Positions 1 to 8,366 are shown, counted from the first letter of the stretch. The stretch: DNA of 33,539 bases from DATJFQ01 sp035495555 (GCA_035495555.1 DATJFQ010000034.1:1-33539); one strand, 5' to 3'. Numbers and translations are program-made. The notes: generated by a model from the sequence alone, not told the origin.

Positions 1-735
1 GGACTCGACGGTCTGGTCAATCCGGAGTATCCGCCGTTCAACCTGCGGATTCCGGATGTCCATCGCATCGAGATCTGGAAGAAGGAATTCGACCAGTTCG
101 TCCAGAACGATACGCTGCCGGCGCTCTCGATTATCCGCCTCGGTAACGATCACACGAGCGGGACCACACCCGGCGCGCTCTCGCCGCGCTCGCTCGTGGC
201 CGACAACGACATCGCGCTCGGTCAGCTCGTCGAGACGATTTCGGCGAGCAAATACTGGAAGGATTCCGCCATCTTCGTCCTCGAAGACGACGCGCAGAAC
301 GGTCCGGATCATGTGGACGCGCACCGATCCGTGCTGCTCGCGATCAGCCCGTTCGTTCGGCACGGCCTGGTCGACAGCACGCTGTATACGACGTCCGGGG
401 TTCTTCGGACCATCGAGCTGATTCTCGGGATTCCTCCGATGAGCCAGTACGATGCGGCCGCGCGGCCGATGTACGACGCGTTCCAGGCCACGCCGGTCGA
501 GGGGGGGTACACGCACGTCGCCGCGCGCGTGCCGCTCGACGAGCGCAACGACTGGAGCTCACCCGGCGCGGCCGAATCCGCCCGCATGGATCTGAGCGAG
601 GCGGACCTCGCGCCCGATTTGCTGCTCAATCAGATCGTGTGGCAGTCGGTCCGCGGCAAAGGGTCCGTGATGCCTCCGCCACGCCGCACGGGATTCATCC
701 GGCCAATCGCGGGCGACGATGATGACGACAAGTGA
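1..735 (+). CDS. Phosphoesterase-family protein, C-terminal part (5' end outside window)
   Basis: The reading frame is open from the first base and ends at TGA 733-735, so 244 C-terminal residues are visible. The segment with EDDAQNGPDHVDAHRS holds closely spaced Asp and His residues of the kind that bind metal in the alkaline phosphatase/phosphoesterase superfamily. The adjoining TSGVLRTIELILG stretch also fits bacterial phosphoesterases that often follow a YVTN/YncE-type beta-propeller. The propeller and any signal peptide would lie upstream and cannot be seen. Substrate is unknown; such proteins are usually exported. The tail ends in five Asp and a Lys, which I take to be chance low complexity. 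The next gene, pnuC, runs towards it on the other strand. Confidence 0.75.
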   Translation, partial: GLDGLVNPEYPPFNLRIPDVHRIEIWKKEFDQFVQNDTLPALSIIRLGNDHTSGTTPGALSPRSLVADNDIALGQLVETISASKYWKDSAIFVLEDDAQNGPDHVDAHRSVLLAISPFVRHGLVDSTLYTTSGVLRTIELILGIPPMSQYDAAARPMYDAFQATPVEGGYTHVAARVPLDERNDWSSPGAAESARMDLSEADLAPDLLLNQIVWQSVRGKGSVMPPPRRTGFIRPIAGDDDDDK

Positions 736-781
736 TAGCTACGCGACGTCACAGCTACCACCTACGCAAGGCGATCATCTG

Positions 782-1384
782 TCAACGATCACCTCGAGGA
801 ATTGGTAGTTGCGTCGTTGTGTAGTTGTCGTTGCGACTCCACTCTCGATATCCCTGCACGCACAGGATCAGGAACACCACGTATAAGCCGGCCGTCAGGT
901 ACAGGCCCTTGCGCGGATAGATCAGGAACACGTACAGCACGTCGGCGATGATCCAGAGCGTCCAGTTATCGAGGTATTTCTTCGTCATCAGGAACTGGCC
1001 GAACACGCTCAGCGCGGTGGCGGACGCGTCGAGATAGGGCAGCGACGCGTTCGTGTATCGTTGCATGGCGGTGCCCAGTGCCGCGGTGCCGCCGATGACC
1101 CCCGCCGTGGTCCAGCTCCACCCGCGCGTGCCGAGGCGTTTCACCGCCGACAGCGACCGCGCGTGCACGACCGGGCCGCGCGTCCACTCGTACCAGCCGT
1201 AGAACTGCATCACGAGGAAGAACACGTTCAGCAGCGCGTCCGAATAGAGGCGCGCGTCGTACGTGATGTAGATGTAGAGCGACACCATCACGGCGCCGAA
1301 CGCCCACGACCAGATGTTCTGCTTGACCGTCAGGTAGATGTTCAACAGGCCGCAGATGACGGCCACGATTTCGAGCGGGCTCAC
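782..1384 (-). CDS. pnuC: Nicotinamide mononucleotide/riboside transporter PnuC
   Basis: A small integral membrane protein of about 200 residues with the PnuC pattern: hydrophobic helices separated by short loops, NIWSWAFGAVMVSLYIY, then NVFFLVMQFYGWYEW, and a final aromatic helix pair around WTLWIIADVLYVFLIYPRKG. Family members carry nicotinamide riboside or related vitamin precursors across the inner membrane. The frame stays open up to an ATG at 1507, but that extension is translated heptamer repeat DNA. I place the start at GTG 1382-1384, just before the first helix (VSPLEIVAVICGLLN); no strong ribosome binding site marks it. The last residues (YTTTQLPIP) also run into repetitive DNA. It is divergent from the DinB-fold gene, with the repeat array between them. 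No NAD-synthesis gene or riboswitch is seen nearby. Confidence 0.85.
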   Translation of the reverse strand: MSPLEIVAVICGLLNIYLTVKQNIWSWAFGAVMVSLYIYITYDARLYSDALLNVFFLVMQFYGWYEWTRGPVVHARSLSAVKRLGTRGWSWTTAGVIGGTAALGTAMQRYTNASLPYLDASATALSVFGQFLMTKKYLDNWTLWIIADVLYVFLIYPRKGLYLTAGLYVVFLILCVQGYREWSRNDNYTTTQLPIPRGDR

Positions 1385-1434
1385 GAGAAAGGATCTTACG
1401 CAATCCCGACGCCGCCCGTCGCCGTATCGTCGTC

Positions 1435-1511
<77 letters not shown>

Positions 1512-1536
1512 AAACTGATCGGACGAACCGACCGAC

Positions 1537-1551
1537 AGGAGGCTTCCTTTG
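1537..1551 (+). promoter_or_regulatory. Ribosome binding site and TTG start of the DinB-fold gene
   Basis: AGGAGG at 1537-1542 is followed, after six bases, by TTG at 1549-1551. No ATG in frame offers a better start, so this site decides the N-terminus. A TTGATAAACTG stretch at about 1507-1517, at the edge of the repeat array, could be a -10 region, but I see no convincing -35. Confidence 0.75.
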
Positions 1552-2079
1552 ACGTATTACGGAGCGAGCAACCTCGCGAACAGCTACCGCACCGTTCGCA
1601 GGAACACGATAGCCATTGCCGAAGAGATCCCGGCGGAGAAGTATGCCTTCAAGGCGGCGCCCGATACGATGAGCGTCGGCGAGATGCTCGCGCACATTGC
1701 GGCGTCCTATGAGTGGCAGAAGGACGTCCACAGCAATCACGTCTCGTCGCTGACCACGGACATGTTCATGGAGGCGCGGCAGAAGACTGCCGCGGACGAG
1801 CAGGCCATCGCGGCGTCCGGCAAAGAGGCCATCGTGCGGACGCTCCGGGCGCGCGGCGACGCCTTCGCGTCGTTCCTCGAATCCCTCGACGAAAAGACGC
1901 TCGCCGAGACGGTCAATTTTTCGGCGCCGTTCCCGTCCAAGTCGCGGTTCGAGATGCTCCTCGGCGTCAAGGAGCACGAGATGCACCACCGCGGGCAACT
2001 GATGCTGATCCAGCGGCTCCTCGGAATGGTGCCTCCGCTCACCCGAGCGCGCCAGCAGCAGACTGCCGCGACGCGGTGA
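1549..2079 (+). CDS. DinB/YfiT-like four-helix-bundle protein
   Basis: 176 residues, the usual size of the DinB family (a four-helix bundle with a metal site). The expected His triad is present: H49 in the MLAHIAAS helix, and H143 plus H147 in KEHEMHHRGQL near the C-terminus. Known relatives are mostly metal-dependent thiol (bacillithiol or mycothiol) transferases or stress proteins of unknown role, so the precise reaction here is open. The start is TTG with a strong AGGAGG. There is no signal peptide, so it should be cytosolic. It stands alone between the heptamer array on its left and a convergent amidase on its right. Confidence 0.85.
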   Translation: MTYYGASNLANSYRTVRRNTIAIAEEIPAEKYAFKAAPDTMSVGEMLAHIAASYEWQKDVHSNHVSSLTTDMFMEARQKTAADEQAIAASGKEAIVRTLRARGDAFASFLESLDEKTLAETVNFSAPFPSKSRFEMLLGVKEHEMHHRGQLMLIQRLLGMVPPLTRARQQQTAATR

Positions 2080-2101
2080 ACGCGGCGCGCTCGCGCGCGC
2101 T

Positions 2102-2158
2102 GCAAACTCCCAATTCCCAATTCCCAACTCCCAATGGGAACTCCCAACGGGAGTTTGC
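2102..2158. terminator. Inverted repeat between convergent genes (candidate two-way terminator)
   Basis: GCAAACTCCC at 2102-2111 pairs perfectly with GGGAGTTTGC at 2149-2158. The loop itself is made of 7-bp units (caattcc, caactcc) and holds a second small dyad, TTCCCA/TGGGAA. It sits between the plus-strand DinB-fold gene and the minus-strand amidase. A second array, in the opposite orientation at 2188-2232, can pair with the caactcc units as well, giving a nested fold-back. There is no clear T-tract. Confidence 0.4.
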
Positions 2159-2232
2159 CTCAGGAAGCGTTTGAGGCGCCGCGGGGCGTTGAGCGTTGAG
2201 CCTTGGGCGTTGGGAGTTGGGAGTTGGGAGTT
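2104..2232. repeat. Two opposed 7-bp arrays: caattcc/caactcc, then gttgagc/gttggga
   Basis: Units caattcc, caattcc, caactcc and caatggg run from 2111 to 2138. From 2188 to 2229 the order is gttgagc, gttgagc, cttgggc, gttggga three times, then gtta. The second array is the approximate reverse complement of the first, so the two can base-pair. They fill the gap between the convergent DinB-fold and amidase genes. Confidence 0.85.
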
Positions 2233-2242
2233 ATCTCGCGCT

Positions 2243-3793
2243 TCACCGTAAAGGAGGCGTGGAAGCCGGCGGATGTCTGTGATGCGTCGCCTGCTCGTAC
2301 GCGTACGCGAACTTGATCAGCGTGGCTTCGCTCCACGCCCGCCCGAAAAAGGTCATGCCTGCCGGCAGCGTGCCGCGCGTATAGCCCATCGGCACGTTGA
2401 CGGCGGGCCATCCGGTCGTCGGCGAGAACACCTGGCTGTTGTCGCCCGCCGGCGTGTTCAGATCGCCGATCAGCCGCGGCGGGTTGCTCCACGTCGGATA
2501 CACGAACGCATCCAGCCGCGCGTCGTCCATCGTTCTGGCCACGGCGGCGCGGAACTGATCCCGGTACTCCGCGTCCGCCTTGCACGCCGGGGTGTCCGGT
2601 CCGTTCTCGGGACCCTCCTGCGCCTGCCGCAGCCGCCACTCGATCGACGGGTGGAACTTGCGCGACCGGATCACCTCTTCGAGCGAGTGCACCTTGACCC
2701 GCTCGCCCTGAGCGGCGAGGTAGCGGTTGATGTCGTACTTGAATCCGCCGCACGGGCCTGTGCCCTCCGGGCGGCGCACCGAGGCGAGATCCACGCGGAC
2801 GGGATCGACGATCACCCCGCCGGCCAGCTTCAGATCGGCAATCGCCGCCATGAAGACGTCGTTCACCTCCGGATCGAGCGAGTCCCGTTCGTACGCCTGC
2901 CGCAGAATGCCGATTCGCGCGCCTCTCAGCCCATTCGCGTCGAGCGACTTCGAGTAATCCGGAACGGCCCTGCCGTGGCTCGCGGCCGTTGCGGGATCGT
3001 CCGGATCTTCGCCGACGATGACCTGAAAGATGGTAGCGGCATCCTCGACGGTCCTCGTCATCGGGCCCGCGATGTCGGCGAGCAGGGTCAACGGAATCAC
3101 GCCGGCGCGGCTCGTCAGCCCCATCGTCGATCGGATGCCGACCAGCGCGTTGTGCGATGACGGGCCCCGAATCGAGTTCCCGGTGTCGCTGCCGAGGCCG
3201 ACTGCGCCAAGGTTGGATGCAATCGCGGCGGCGGTCCCTCCGCTCGAGCCGGCGGTCACGCGATCGAGCGCGTACGGGTTTTTCGTGTAGCCAGGCAGAA
3301 TGGAGTTGACGGTCTCGTACGGACTGAACGCCCACTCCGCCATGTTCGATTTCGCGAGCACGAGCGCGCCGGCGTCCTTCATCCGTTTGACGAGGAACGC
3401 ATCCTTGTTCGAGACGAACCCTTCGAGCGCGAGTGATCCCGCCGCGCTCTGGAGGCCGATCGTTTCAAAGTTGTCCTTGACGATCGTCGGGATGCAATGG
3501 AGCGGTCCGGTGAGTCCGCCCTGCCGGAAACGCACGTCGAGTTCGTCCGCTTCCTTGTCTGCGTTGGGGTTCACCACGACGATGGCGTTCAGCGCGGGGC
3601 CGTTCTTGTCATACGCCTGAATCCTGCGTAGATAATCGTCGACGAGCGCGCGGCACGTGAGCTGGCCGCTGCGCATGGCGTCGTGAATCTGCCGGATCGT
3701 CGTTTCCTCGAGCCGGAACGGGGCGGCGGGCCGCGGCGGCGGCGTCTGCGCCGCCACGAGCGAGAGAAGAACGGACAGCGCGAGTTTCCGCAT
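2243..3793 (-). CDS. Exported amidase (amidase signature family)
   Basis: 516 residues with an N-terminal signal peptide (MRKLALSVLLSLVAAQT), so it should act in the periplasm or outside the cell. Amidase-signature catalytic residues can be placed as Lys106 (IVKDNF), cis-Ser183 (AGSSGGTAAAI) and nucleophile Ser207 (GSDTGNSIRG); the 24-residue spacing between the two serines fits the family. The usual GGSIR is GNSIR here, a variant in the oxyanion loop. Family members hydrolyse amides to acid and amine; the substrate is unknown. The lack of GatB/GatC neighbours and the signal peptide argue against GatA. It starts at ATG 3793 with a short GAGG upstream and is divergent from recQ, with 44 bases between them. 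Confidence 0.9.
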   Translation of the reverse strand: MRKLALSVLLSLVAAQTPPPRPAAPFRLEETTIRQIHDAMRSGQLTCRALVDDYLRRIQAYDKNGPALNAIVVVNPNADKEADELDVRFRQGGLTGPLHCIPTIVKDNFETIGLQSAAGSLALEGFVSNKDAFLVKRMKDAGALVLAKSNMAEWAFSPYETVNSILPGYTKNPYALDRVTAGSSGGTAAAIASNLGAVGLGSDTGNSIRGPSSHNALVGIRSTMGLTSRAGVIPLTLLADIAGPMTRTVEDAATIFQVIVGEDPDDPATAASHGRAVPDYSKSLDANGLRGARIGILRQAYERDSLDPEVNDVFMAAIADLKLAGGVIVDPVRVDLASVRRPEGTGPCGGFKYDINRYLAAQGERVKVHSLEEVIRSRKFHPSIEWRLRQAQEGPENGPDTPACKADAEYRDQFRAAVARTMDDARLDAFVYPTWSNPPRLIGDLNTPAGDNSQVFSPTTGWPAVNVPMGYTRGTLPAGMTFFGRAWSEATLIKFAYAYEQATHHRHPPASTPPLR

Positions 3794-3801
3794 GCGCCCT
3801 C

Positions 3802-3821
3802 ATTATCTTCTAAGCGATAAT
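3802..3821. promoter_or_regulatory. ATTATC/GATAAT palindrome in the amidase-recQ divergent region
   Basis: ATTATC (3802-3807) and GATAAT (3816-3821) form a perfect 6-bp dyad with an 8-base centre, so each strand carries a -10-like GATAAT pointing towards its own gene. The intergenic space is only 44 bases. It could be a pair of overlapping divergent promoters or a regulator site. The -35 regions are poor, so this is tentative. Confidence 0.35.
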
Positions 3822-3837
3822 CAGCGCATCACCCTCG

Positions 3838-5754
3838 ATGATTGTGAGAGCGAGCGAACATCGTGAGCGGGCCACGCCCACGGAGCGAGCCGGCGAAGCG
3901 GCGAGCGAGAGCGCGTGCAGGGGGTCTGCGGGGCGAGGCCCCCAGATCGAAGACGTTCTTTCCAGATACTGGGGCTACACATCGTTCCGCCCGCTGCAGC
4001 GCGAGGCGATGGACGCGATCCTCGCCGGCCGCGACTCCGTTGTCGTGCTGCCCACCGGCGGCGGCAAGTCTCTTTGCTTCCAGGCACCCGCCGTCGTCAT
4101 GGGCGGTGTTGCGCTCGTCGTGTCGCCGCTCATCTCGCTGATGAAGGACCAGGTGGACTCGCTGGCGGAGAGCGGCGTGGCCGCCGCGTGCTACAACAGC
4201 GCGCTCAGCGCGGACGAACGAAGCGCGGTGACGGCCGGCATCCGCGACCGTCGGTACTCGCTCGTGTATGTCTCACCCGAGCGGCTCGCGGGCGACGCCG
4301 CCGAGTGGTTCTTCTCGATGCTCGGGCGGCCGTCGTTTGTCGCGATCGATGAAGCCCATTGCATCAGCCAGTGGGGGCACGACTTCCGTCCGGAATACCG
4401 GCAGTTGGGGCTGCTGCGCCAGCGCTTCCCCGGCGTGTCCCTGCACGCGTTTACGGCAACGGCGACGGCGCGCGTGCGGTCGGATATTCGCACGCAGCTC
4501 GAACTTTCGAACGCCGCGGAACTCGTCGGATCGTTCGATCGGTCGAATCTCGTCTATCGCGTGCTGCCGCGTTCGTCCCTCAAGCGGCAACTGCAGGACG
4601 TGCTGGGCCGCCACCGCGGTGAGGCCGGTATCGTCTACTGCTCGTCGCGGCGCGAGGTCGAGGGACTCGCAGCATGGTTGAAAGAGAACGGCATCCGGGC
4701 GCTCCCGTATCACGCCGGGCTGCCGGACGCGGAGCGTCATCGCAACCAGGACGCCTTCCTGAACGAGGACGTCGACGTCGTCGTCGCCACGGTGGCGTTC
4801 GGGATGGGCATCGATCGGTCCGATGTCCGGTTCGTGGTACACGCGGGCGCTCCGCAGTCGCTCGAGCACTACCAGCAGGAGTCGGGGCGTGCGGGGCGCG
4901 ACGGGCTCGCGGCGGAGTGTGTGCTCATCTACTCGGGCGCGGACTTCCTCCGCTGGCGGATGATGCTCGAGAAAAACGGCGAGCTCACTCCCGCCCGGCG
5001 AGCGCTGCTCCGCGACATGGAACGCTACGCCGGATCCGTCGGGTGCCGGCACGCGCGGCTCGTGCGGCACTTCGGTCAGGACTACGCCGCCGACGCGTGC
5101 GCGGCGTGCGACTACTGTCTCGGGGAACTCGAATCGGTCGGCCGGCCTGTCGAGATCGCGCGCAAAGTGCTGTCGTGCGTGGCCCGCGTCGGACAGCGGT
5201 TCGGCGCGGCGCACGTCGCGAACGTCCTGTGCGGCAGCGAATCGGAGCAGGTGCGGTCGCGCGGCCACGACCGGTTGACGACCTTCGGTCTGCTGCGCGA
5301 CGCGCCGGTTGCCGAGGTGCGCGGCTACATCGAGCAGCTCACGGCAGAAGGGCTGCTCTGTCAGATCGGCGACGAGTATCCGGTCCTGACGCTGACCGCC
5401 GAGGGCATCTCGCTCTTGAAGGACGCCGGCGCGCGGCCGGACTTCACGCTGGCGAGGCAGCGGAGACCGACGAAGGATCGCGGGCCTGCGCGGTCACGTG
5501 TGGACATCGAAGGCTGGGACGGCGTGGATCGCGAGCTGTTCGACCGGCTGCGCCGTGTGCGCCTCGACATCGCGCACGGCCGCGGCGTTCCGCCCTACGT
5601 CATCTGCCACGACACGACGCTTCGGGAGCTGGCGCGCGTCAAACCGACATCGCTCGCCGCGCTGGTCGGCGTCTACGGCATCGGCGCGCGCAAAGCCGAA
5701 TCGTTCGGCCCGGCGTTCGTCGACGAGATCCGCGCCCATTTATCGCTGGGCTGA
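3838..5754 (+). CDS. recQ: ATP-dependent DNA helicase RecQ
   Basis: 638 residues with full bacterial RecQ layout. The helicase core has Walker A TGGGKS (73-78), DEAH (171-174) leading into CISQWGHDFRPEY, a TATAT motif, GIVYCSSR, VAFGMGIDRSDVRFVVH and the arginine-finger QQESGRAGRDG. A zinc site follows, formed by C403, C421, C424 and C427, then an RQC winged-helix region and a C-terminal HRDC domain (about 555-635). It unwinds DNA in the 3'-5' direction during recombination and repair. The first 35 or so residues (RERATPTERAGEAASES) are unlike RecQ and appear to be translated intergenic repeat. No good start codon lies closer to the conserved IEDVLSRYWGY, so ATG 3838 or GTG 3844 must be used. 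Confidence 0.97.
   Translation: MIVRASEHRERATPTERAGEAASESACRGSAGRGPQIEDVLSRYWGYTSFRPLQREAMDAILAGRDSVVVLPTGGGKSLCFQAPAVVMGGVALVVSPLISLMKDQVDSLAESGVAAACYNSALSADERSAVTAGIRDRRYSLVYVSPERLAGDAAEWFFSMLGRPSFVAIDEAHCISQWGHDFRPEYRQLGLLRQRFPGVSLHAFTATATARVRSDIRTQLELSNAAELVGSFDRSNLVYRVLPRSSLKRQLQDVLGRHRGEAGIVYCSSRREVEGLAAWLKENGIRALPYHAGLPDAERHRNQDAFLNEDVDVVVATVAFGMGIDRSDVRFVVHAGAPQSLEHYQQESGRAGRDGLAAECVLIYSGADFLRWRMMLEKNGELTPARRALLRDMERYAGSVGCRHARLVRHFGQDYAADACAACDYCLGELESVGRPVEIARKVLSCVARVGQRFGAAHVANVLCGSESEQVRSRGHDRLTTFGLLRDAPVAEVRGYIEQLTAEGLLCQIGDEYPVLTLTAEGISLLKDAGARPDFTLARQRRPTKDRGPARSRVDIEGWDGVDRELFDRLRRVRLDIAHGRGVPPYVICHDTTLRELARVKPTSLAALVGVYGIGARKAESFGPAFVDEIRAHLSLG
3925..3946. repeat. GC-rich hairpin inside the recQ 5' coding end
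   Basis: TCTG at 3925-3928 and GGGGC at 3930-3934 pair with GCCCC at 3938-3942 and CAGA at 3943-3946: a 9-bp stem with one bulged C and a three-base loop. The preceding bases (3845-3920) are rich in gagcgag-type words and contain another small dyad, GGGC/GCCC at 3869-3879. Together they look like a repeat element that became the recQ N-terminal extension. Confidence 0.6.
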
Positions 5755-5772
5755 TTTCAGGCTGACCACTCT

Positions 5773-5870
5773 CAACTCCCAATTCCCAACTCCCAACTCC
5801 CAAATTTCCAATCGCACCTCGCGCCTCCCGCCTCGCGCCTCCCGCCCCCGCGCCTCCCGCCTCGCGTGAT
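5773..5870. repeat. Two adjacent 7-bp arrays of different unit: caactcc, then gcgcctc/ccgcctc
   Basis: Units caactcc, caattcc, caactcc, caactcc run from 5773 to 5800 and then decay. From 5814 units gcacctc, gcgcctc, ccgcctc, gcgcctc, ccgcccc, (one extra c), gcgcctc, ccgcctc follow to 5863. Two unrelated units with the same 7-base period thus sit back to back in the 145 bases between recQ and the S9 peptidase, both on the plus strand. Just after the arrays, TGATAATCT (about 5868-5876) could be a -10 element for the following operon. Confidence 0.9.
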
Positions 5871-5899
5871 AATCTTCGCGCCACAGGAGATCATTCGAG

Positions 5900-8074
5900 A
5901 TGTTTTCGCGTTCGCCATTGGCCGGTACGGCCGTCGCTGTTGCCGCTGCCGCGCTCGCATTCCAGTCCCCAATCGGTGCGCAGGACCGTTTGAAGTCGAT
6001 GCCCGGGTATGAGCAATACGAGCGGATGAGCCGCGAGATTCCTGCCTCCGTCACGCTCGGATCGATCGTTCCGCAGTGGAGCGACGACGGCTCCTCGTTC
6101 GAGTACGTGTTCGCCGGCAAGCGTTACAGCTTCGACCTGGCGTCGAAGAAGGCGACGGTGATCGGCGACGCGCCGGCGGGCACGGGCCGCGGCGGACGTG
6201 TGGGGCAGCTTGCCGGCGGCCAACGAGGCCGCGGACGCGGAGATACACAAGCTCCGGCGCGCGGACGCCAGTTCGACACCGCGGATTCGCCAGACCGATC
6301 GCTCCGGGCCGTCTACAAGAACAGGAATCTCTGGCTCGGCAAACCCGATGGCACCGGACAGATCGCGCTGACGACCGACGGGAGCGACGAGAATCGCGTG
6401 AAGTACGCGACCGCAAGCTGGGTCTACGGTGAGGAGCTGGGGCAGCGCACTGCGATGTGGTGGTCTCCGGACAGCCACAAGCTCGCGTACTACCGCTTCG
6501 ACGAGAAGCAGGTGCCGGACTATTACCTCCAGATGAACCAGACGGCGATTCAGGACGCGCTCGACGTCGAGGCGTATCCGAAGCCCGGCAAGCCGAACCC
6601 CATCGTCGACATCTTCGTGTACGACGTCCCGACGAAGAAGACCGTGCAGCTCGACGTTCGCGACGGCAAGCCGTTCGAGAACGCCACGATCGGCTACTAC
6701 GTGTGGGACGTGCAATGGAGCCAGGACGGCCGCGAGCTGCTCGTGCACCGCGCGAACCGCCTGCAGAATACCGTGGAGCTCGCTGGCTGCGCGCCCGACA
6801 CCGGCAAATGCCGGACGATCGTGCGCGAATCGCGCGCGACGGGATGGATTGCCGAAGGCCGCGATTGGCGTTTCCTGAAAGACGGCAAACGCTTCATCTG
6901 GAGTTCCGAGCGCAACGGCTGGAAGAACTACTACCTCTACGATCTGACGGGCACGCTGCTCACGCCGCTGACCACCTCGACGACGTACGAGGCGGCCAGC
7001 ATCGTCGCTGTCGACGAGACGACGAACACGATGTTCTACCTCGCGCGAGACGGCGACAACTTCATGAAAACGCAGCTCCATCGCGTCGGGCTCGACGGCA
7101 GAAATGATCGGCGGCTCACCGATGCCGCGTTCAACCATACGATTTCCGCGTCGCCGGATTCGCGATATTTCGTCGACGTGGCGCAGACACACGATGTGCC
7201 GCCGGCATCGAGACTCATCGACGCGCAAGGCACGGTCGTCGCCAACCTGGCGTCGAGCGACGTGACGCGGTTCACGCAGCTCGGTCTCAGGAAAGCGGAG
7301 ATGTTCACGTACAAGGCCGCCGACGGGCAGACGACGCTGCACGGGTTGATCCAGTTCCCGTCGAATTTCGATCCGTCGAAGAAGTACCCCGTGCTGGTGC
7401 CCGTCTACGGCGGCCCGGCGTCGGCGAGCAACACGGCCAGCGAACGGTTCACGATTCCCAGCACCGTCACGGAGTACGGGTTCATCGTAGTCAACCTGGA
7501 CTCCCGCGCAACGCCGGGAATGGGCAAGCGGACGCTGGACGCGATTTATCTCAAGCTTGGCCAGACCGAGATGGACGACATGGCCGACGGCGTCAAGGCG
7601 CTCTGGGACCGCCCGTATATCGATCGGACGCGAGTCGGGATCTACGGGACGTCGTACGGGGGTTATACGTCGGTAATGGAAATCCTGCGGCACCCGGAGG
7701 TGTTCGCCGCGGCCGCCGCGTCATCGCCGCCGACCGACTGGCGCAACTACGACACCATCTACACCGAACGGTATATGGGCATTCCTGACGAGAATCGCGT
7801 GGGCTACGACGCGGGATCGGCCATGACGTATGCGGACAAGCTGCAGGGGCGTCTGATGCTCTACTACGGCACGTCGGACAACAACGTGCACCCGGCCAAC
7901 TCGCTGCAATTGATCAAAGCGCTGCAGGCCGCCGGCAAGAGTTTCGAGGTGCAGGTCGGTCCCGACCAGGGCCACTCGGGCATGAATCAGCAGCGCATGA
8001 TGGAGTTCTTCATCGAGAACCTGGTCCTCAACCCGGTGTCGGCCTCGACGCCGCTGACCGATTCAAAGCGTTGA
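5900..8074 (+). CDS. Exported dipeptidyl-peptidase IV-like S9 family serine peptidase
   Basis: 724 residues: a signal peptide (1 to about 28, cleaved near GAQD), a beta-propeller N-terminal domain, and an alpha/beta-hydrolase catalytic domain from about 500. The catalytic triad is S585 in GTSYGGYTS, D660 in YYGTSDNNVH and H692 in DQGHSG. E178 and E179 in WVYGEELGQR match the Glu pair by which DPP-IV holds the substrate N-terminus, so release of dipeptides (often X-Pro) from peptides in the periplasm is likely. An arginine/glycine-rich stretch at about 94-123 interrupts the first propeller blades and is unusual. The start is ATG 5900 with AGGAG 10 bases upstream. It is the first gene of an operon with the next three; the next start is one base after its stop. 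Confidence 0.93.
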   Translation: MFSRSPLAGTAVAVAAAALAFQSPIGAQDRLKSMPGYEQYERMSREIPASVTLGSIVPQWSDDGSSFEYVFAGKRYSFDLASKKATVIGDAPAGTGRGGRVGQLAGGQRGRGRGDTQAPARGRQFDTADSPDRSLRAVYKNRNLWLGKPDGTGQIALTTDGSDENRVKYATASWVYGEELGQRTAMWWSPDSHKLAYYRFDEKQVPDYYLQMNQTAIQDALDVEAYPKPGKPNPIVDIFVYDVPTKKTVQLDVRDGKPFENATIGYYVWDVQWSQDGRELLVHRANRLQNTVELAGCAPDTGKCRTIVRESRATGWIAEGRDWRFLKDGKRFIWSSERNGWKNYYLYDLTGTLLTPLTTSTTYEAASIVAVDETTNTMFYLARDGDNFMKTQLHRVGLDGRNDRRLTDAAFNHTISASPDSRYFVDVAQTHDVPPASRLIDAQGTVVANLASSDVTRFTQLGLRKAEMFTYKAADGQTTLHGLIQFPSNFDPSKKYPVLVPVYGGPASASNTASERFTIPSTVTEYGFIVVNLDSRATPGMGKRTLDAIYLKLGQTEMDDMADGVKALWDRPYIDRTRVGIYGTSYGGYTSVMEILRHPEVFAAAAASSPPTDWRNYDTIYTERYMGIPDENRVGYDAGSAMTYADKLQGRLMLYYGTSDNNVHPANSLQLIKALQAAGKSFEVQVGPDQGHSGMNQQRMMEFFIENLVLNPVSASTPLTDSKR

Positions 8075-8075
8075 T

Positions 8076-8366
8076 ATGGCTGCCTACATCGTCGTGCAGG
8101 TGGACGTGAAGGACCCGGATCGCTACGAGGCGTACAAGAAGCTCGTGCAGCCGACGCTCGGCGCATTCGGCGGCCGCTTCCTCGTGCGGGGAGGACACAC
8201 GGAAACGCTCGAAGGCGACTGGTCGCCGAAGCGGTTCGTGATCCTCGAGTTCCCCAGTCTCGACAAGGCGAAGGCGTGGTGGGCGTCGGAGGCGTATGCG
8301 CCTGCGAAGGCCCTGCGTCAGGCGACGTCCGTGACGCAGATGATCGTGGCCGAAGGCCTGCCGTGA
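8076..8366 (+). CDS. DUF1330 domain protein
   Basis: 96 residues, the full length of the DUF1330 family, a ferredoxin-like dimeric alpha/beta barrel fold. The family pattern is visible: AAYIVVQVDVKDPDRYEAY at the start, a central GGRFLVRGG, and RFVILEFPSLDKAKAWWAS towards the end. Biochemical role is unknown; related dimeric barrels include monooxygenases and isomerases that act on small molecules. It has no signal peptide. It begins one base after the peptidase stop and its TGA overlaps the GTG of the next gene, so it is translated together with the dehydrogenase genes. Confidence 0.88.
   Translation: MAAYIVVQVDVKDPDRYEAYKKLVQPTLGAFGGRFLVRGGHTETLEGDWSPKRFVILEFPSLDKAKAWWASEAYAPAKALRQATSVTQMIVAEGLP

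Noticed and set aside
715..735. Enterokinase-like DDDDK end of the phosphoesterase
   Set aside because: It is a run of Asp codons at the C-terminus of a natural gene, best explained as chance low complexity; no vector sequence is around it.
5891..7693. A 600-codon minus-strand frame over the S9 peptidase
   Set aside because: Antisense of a peptidase with an intact triad; His/Arg/Val-rich as expected from complementary codons.
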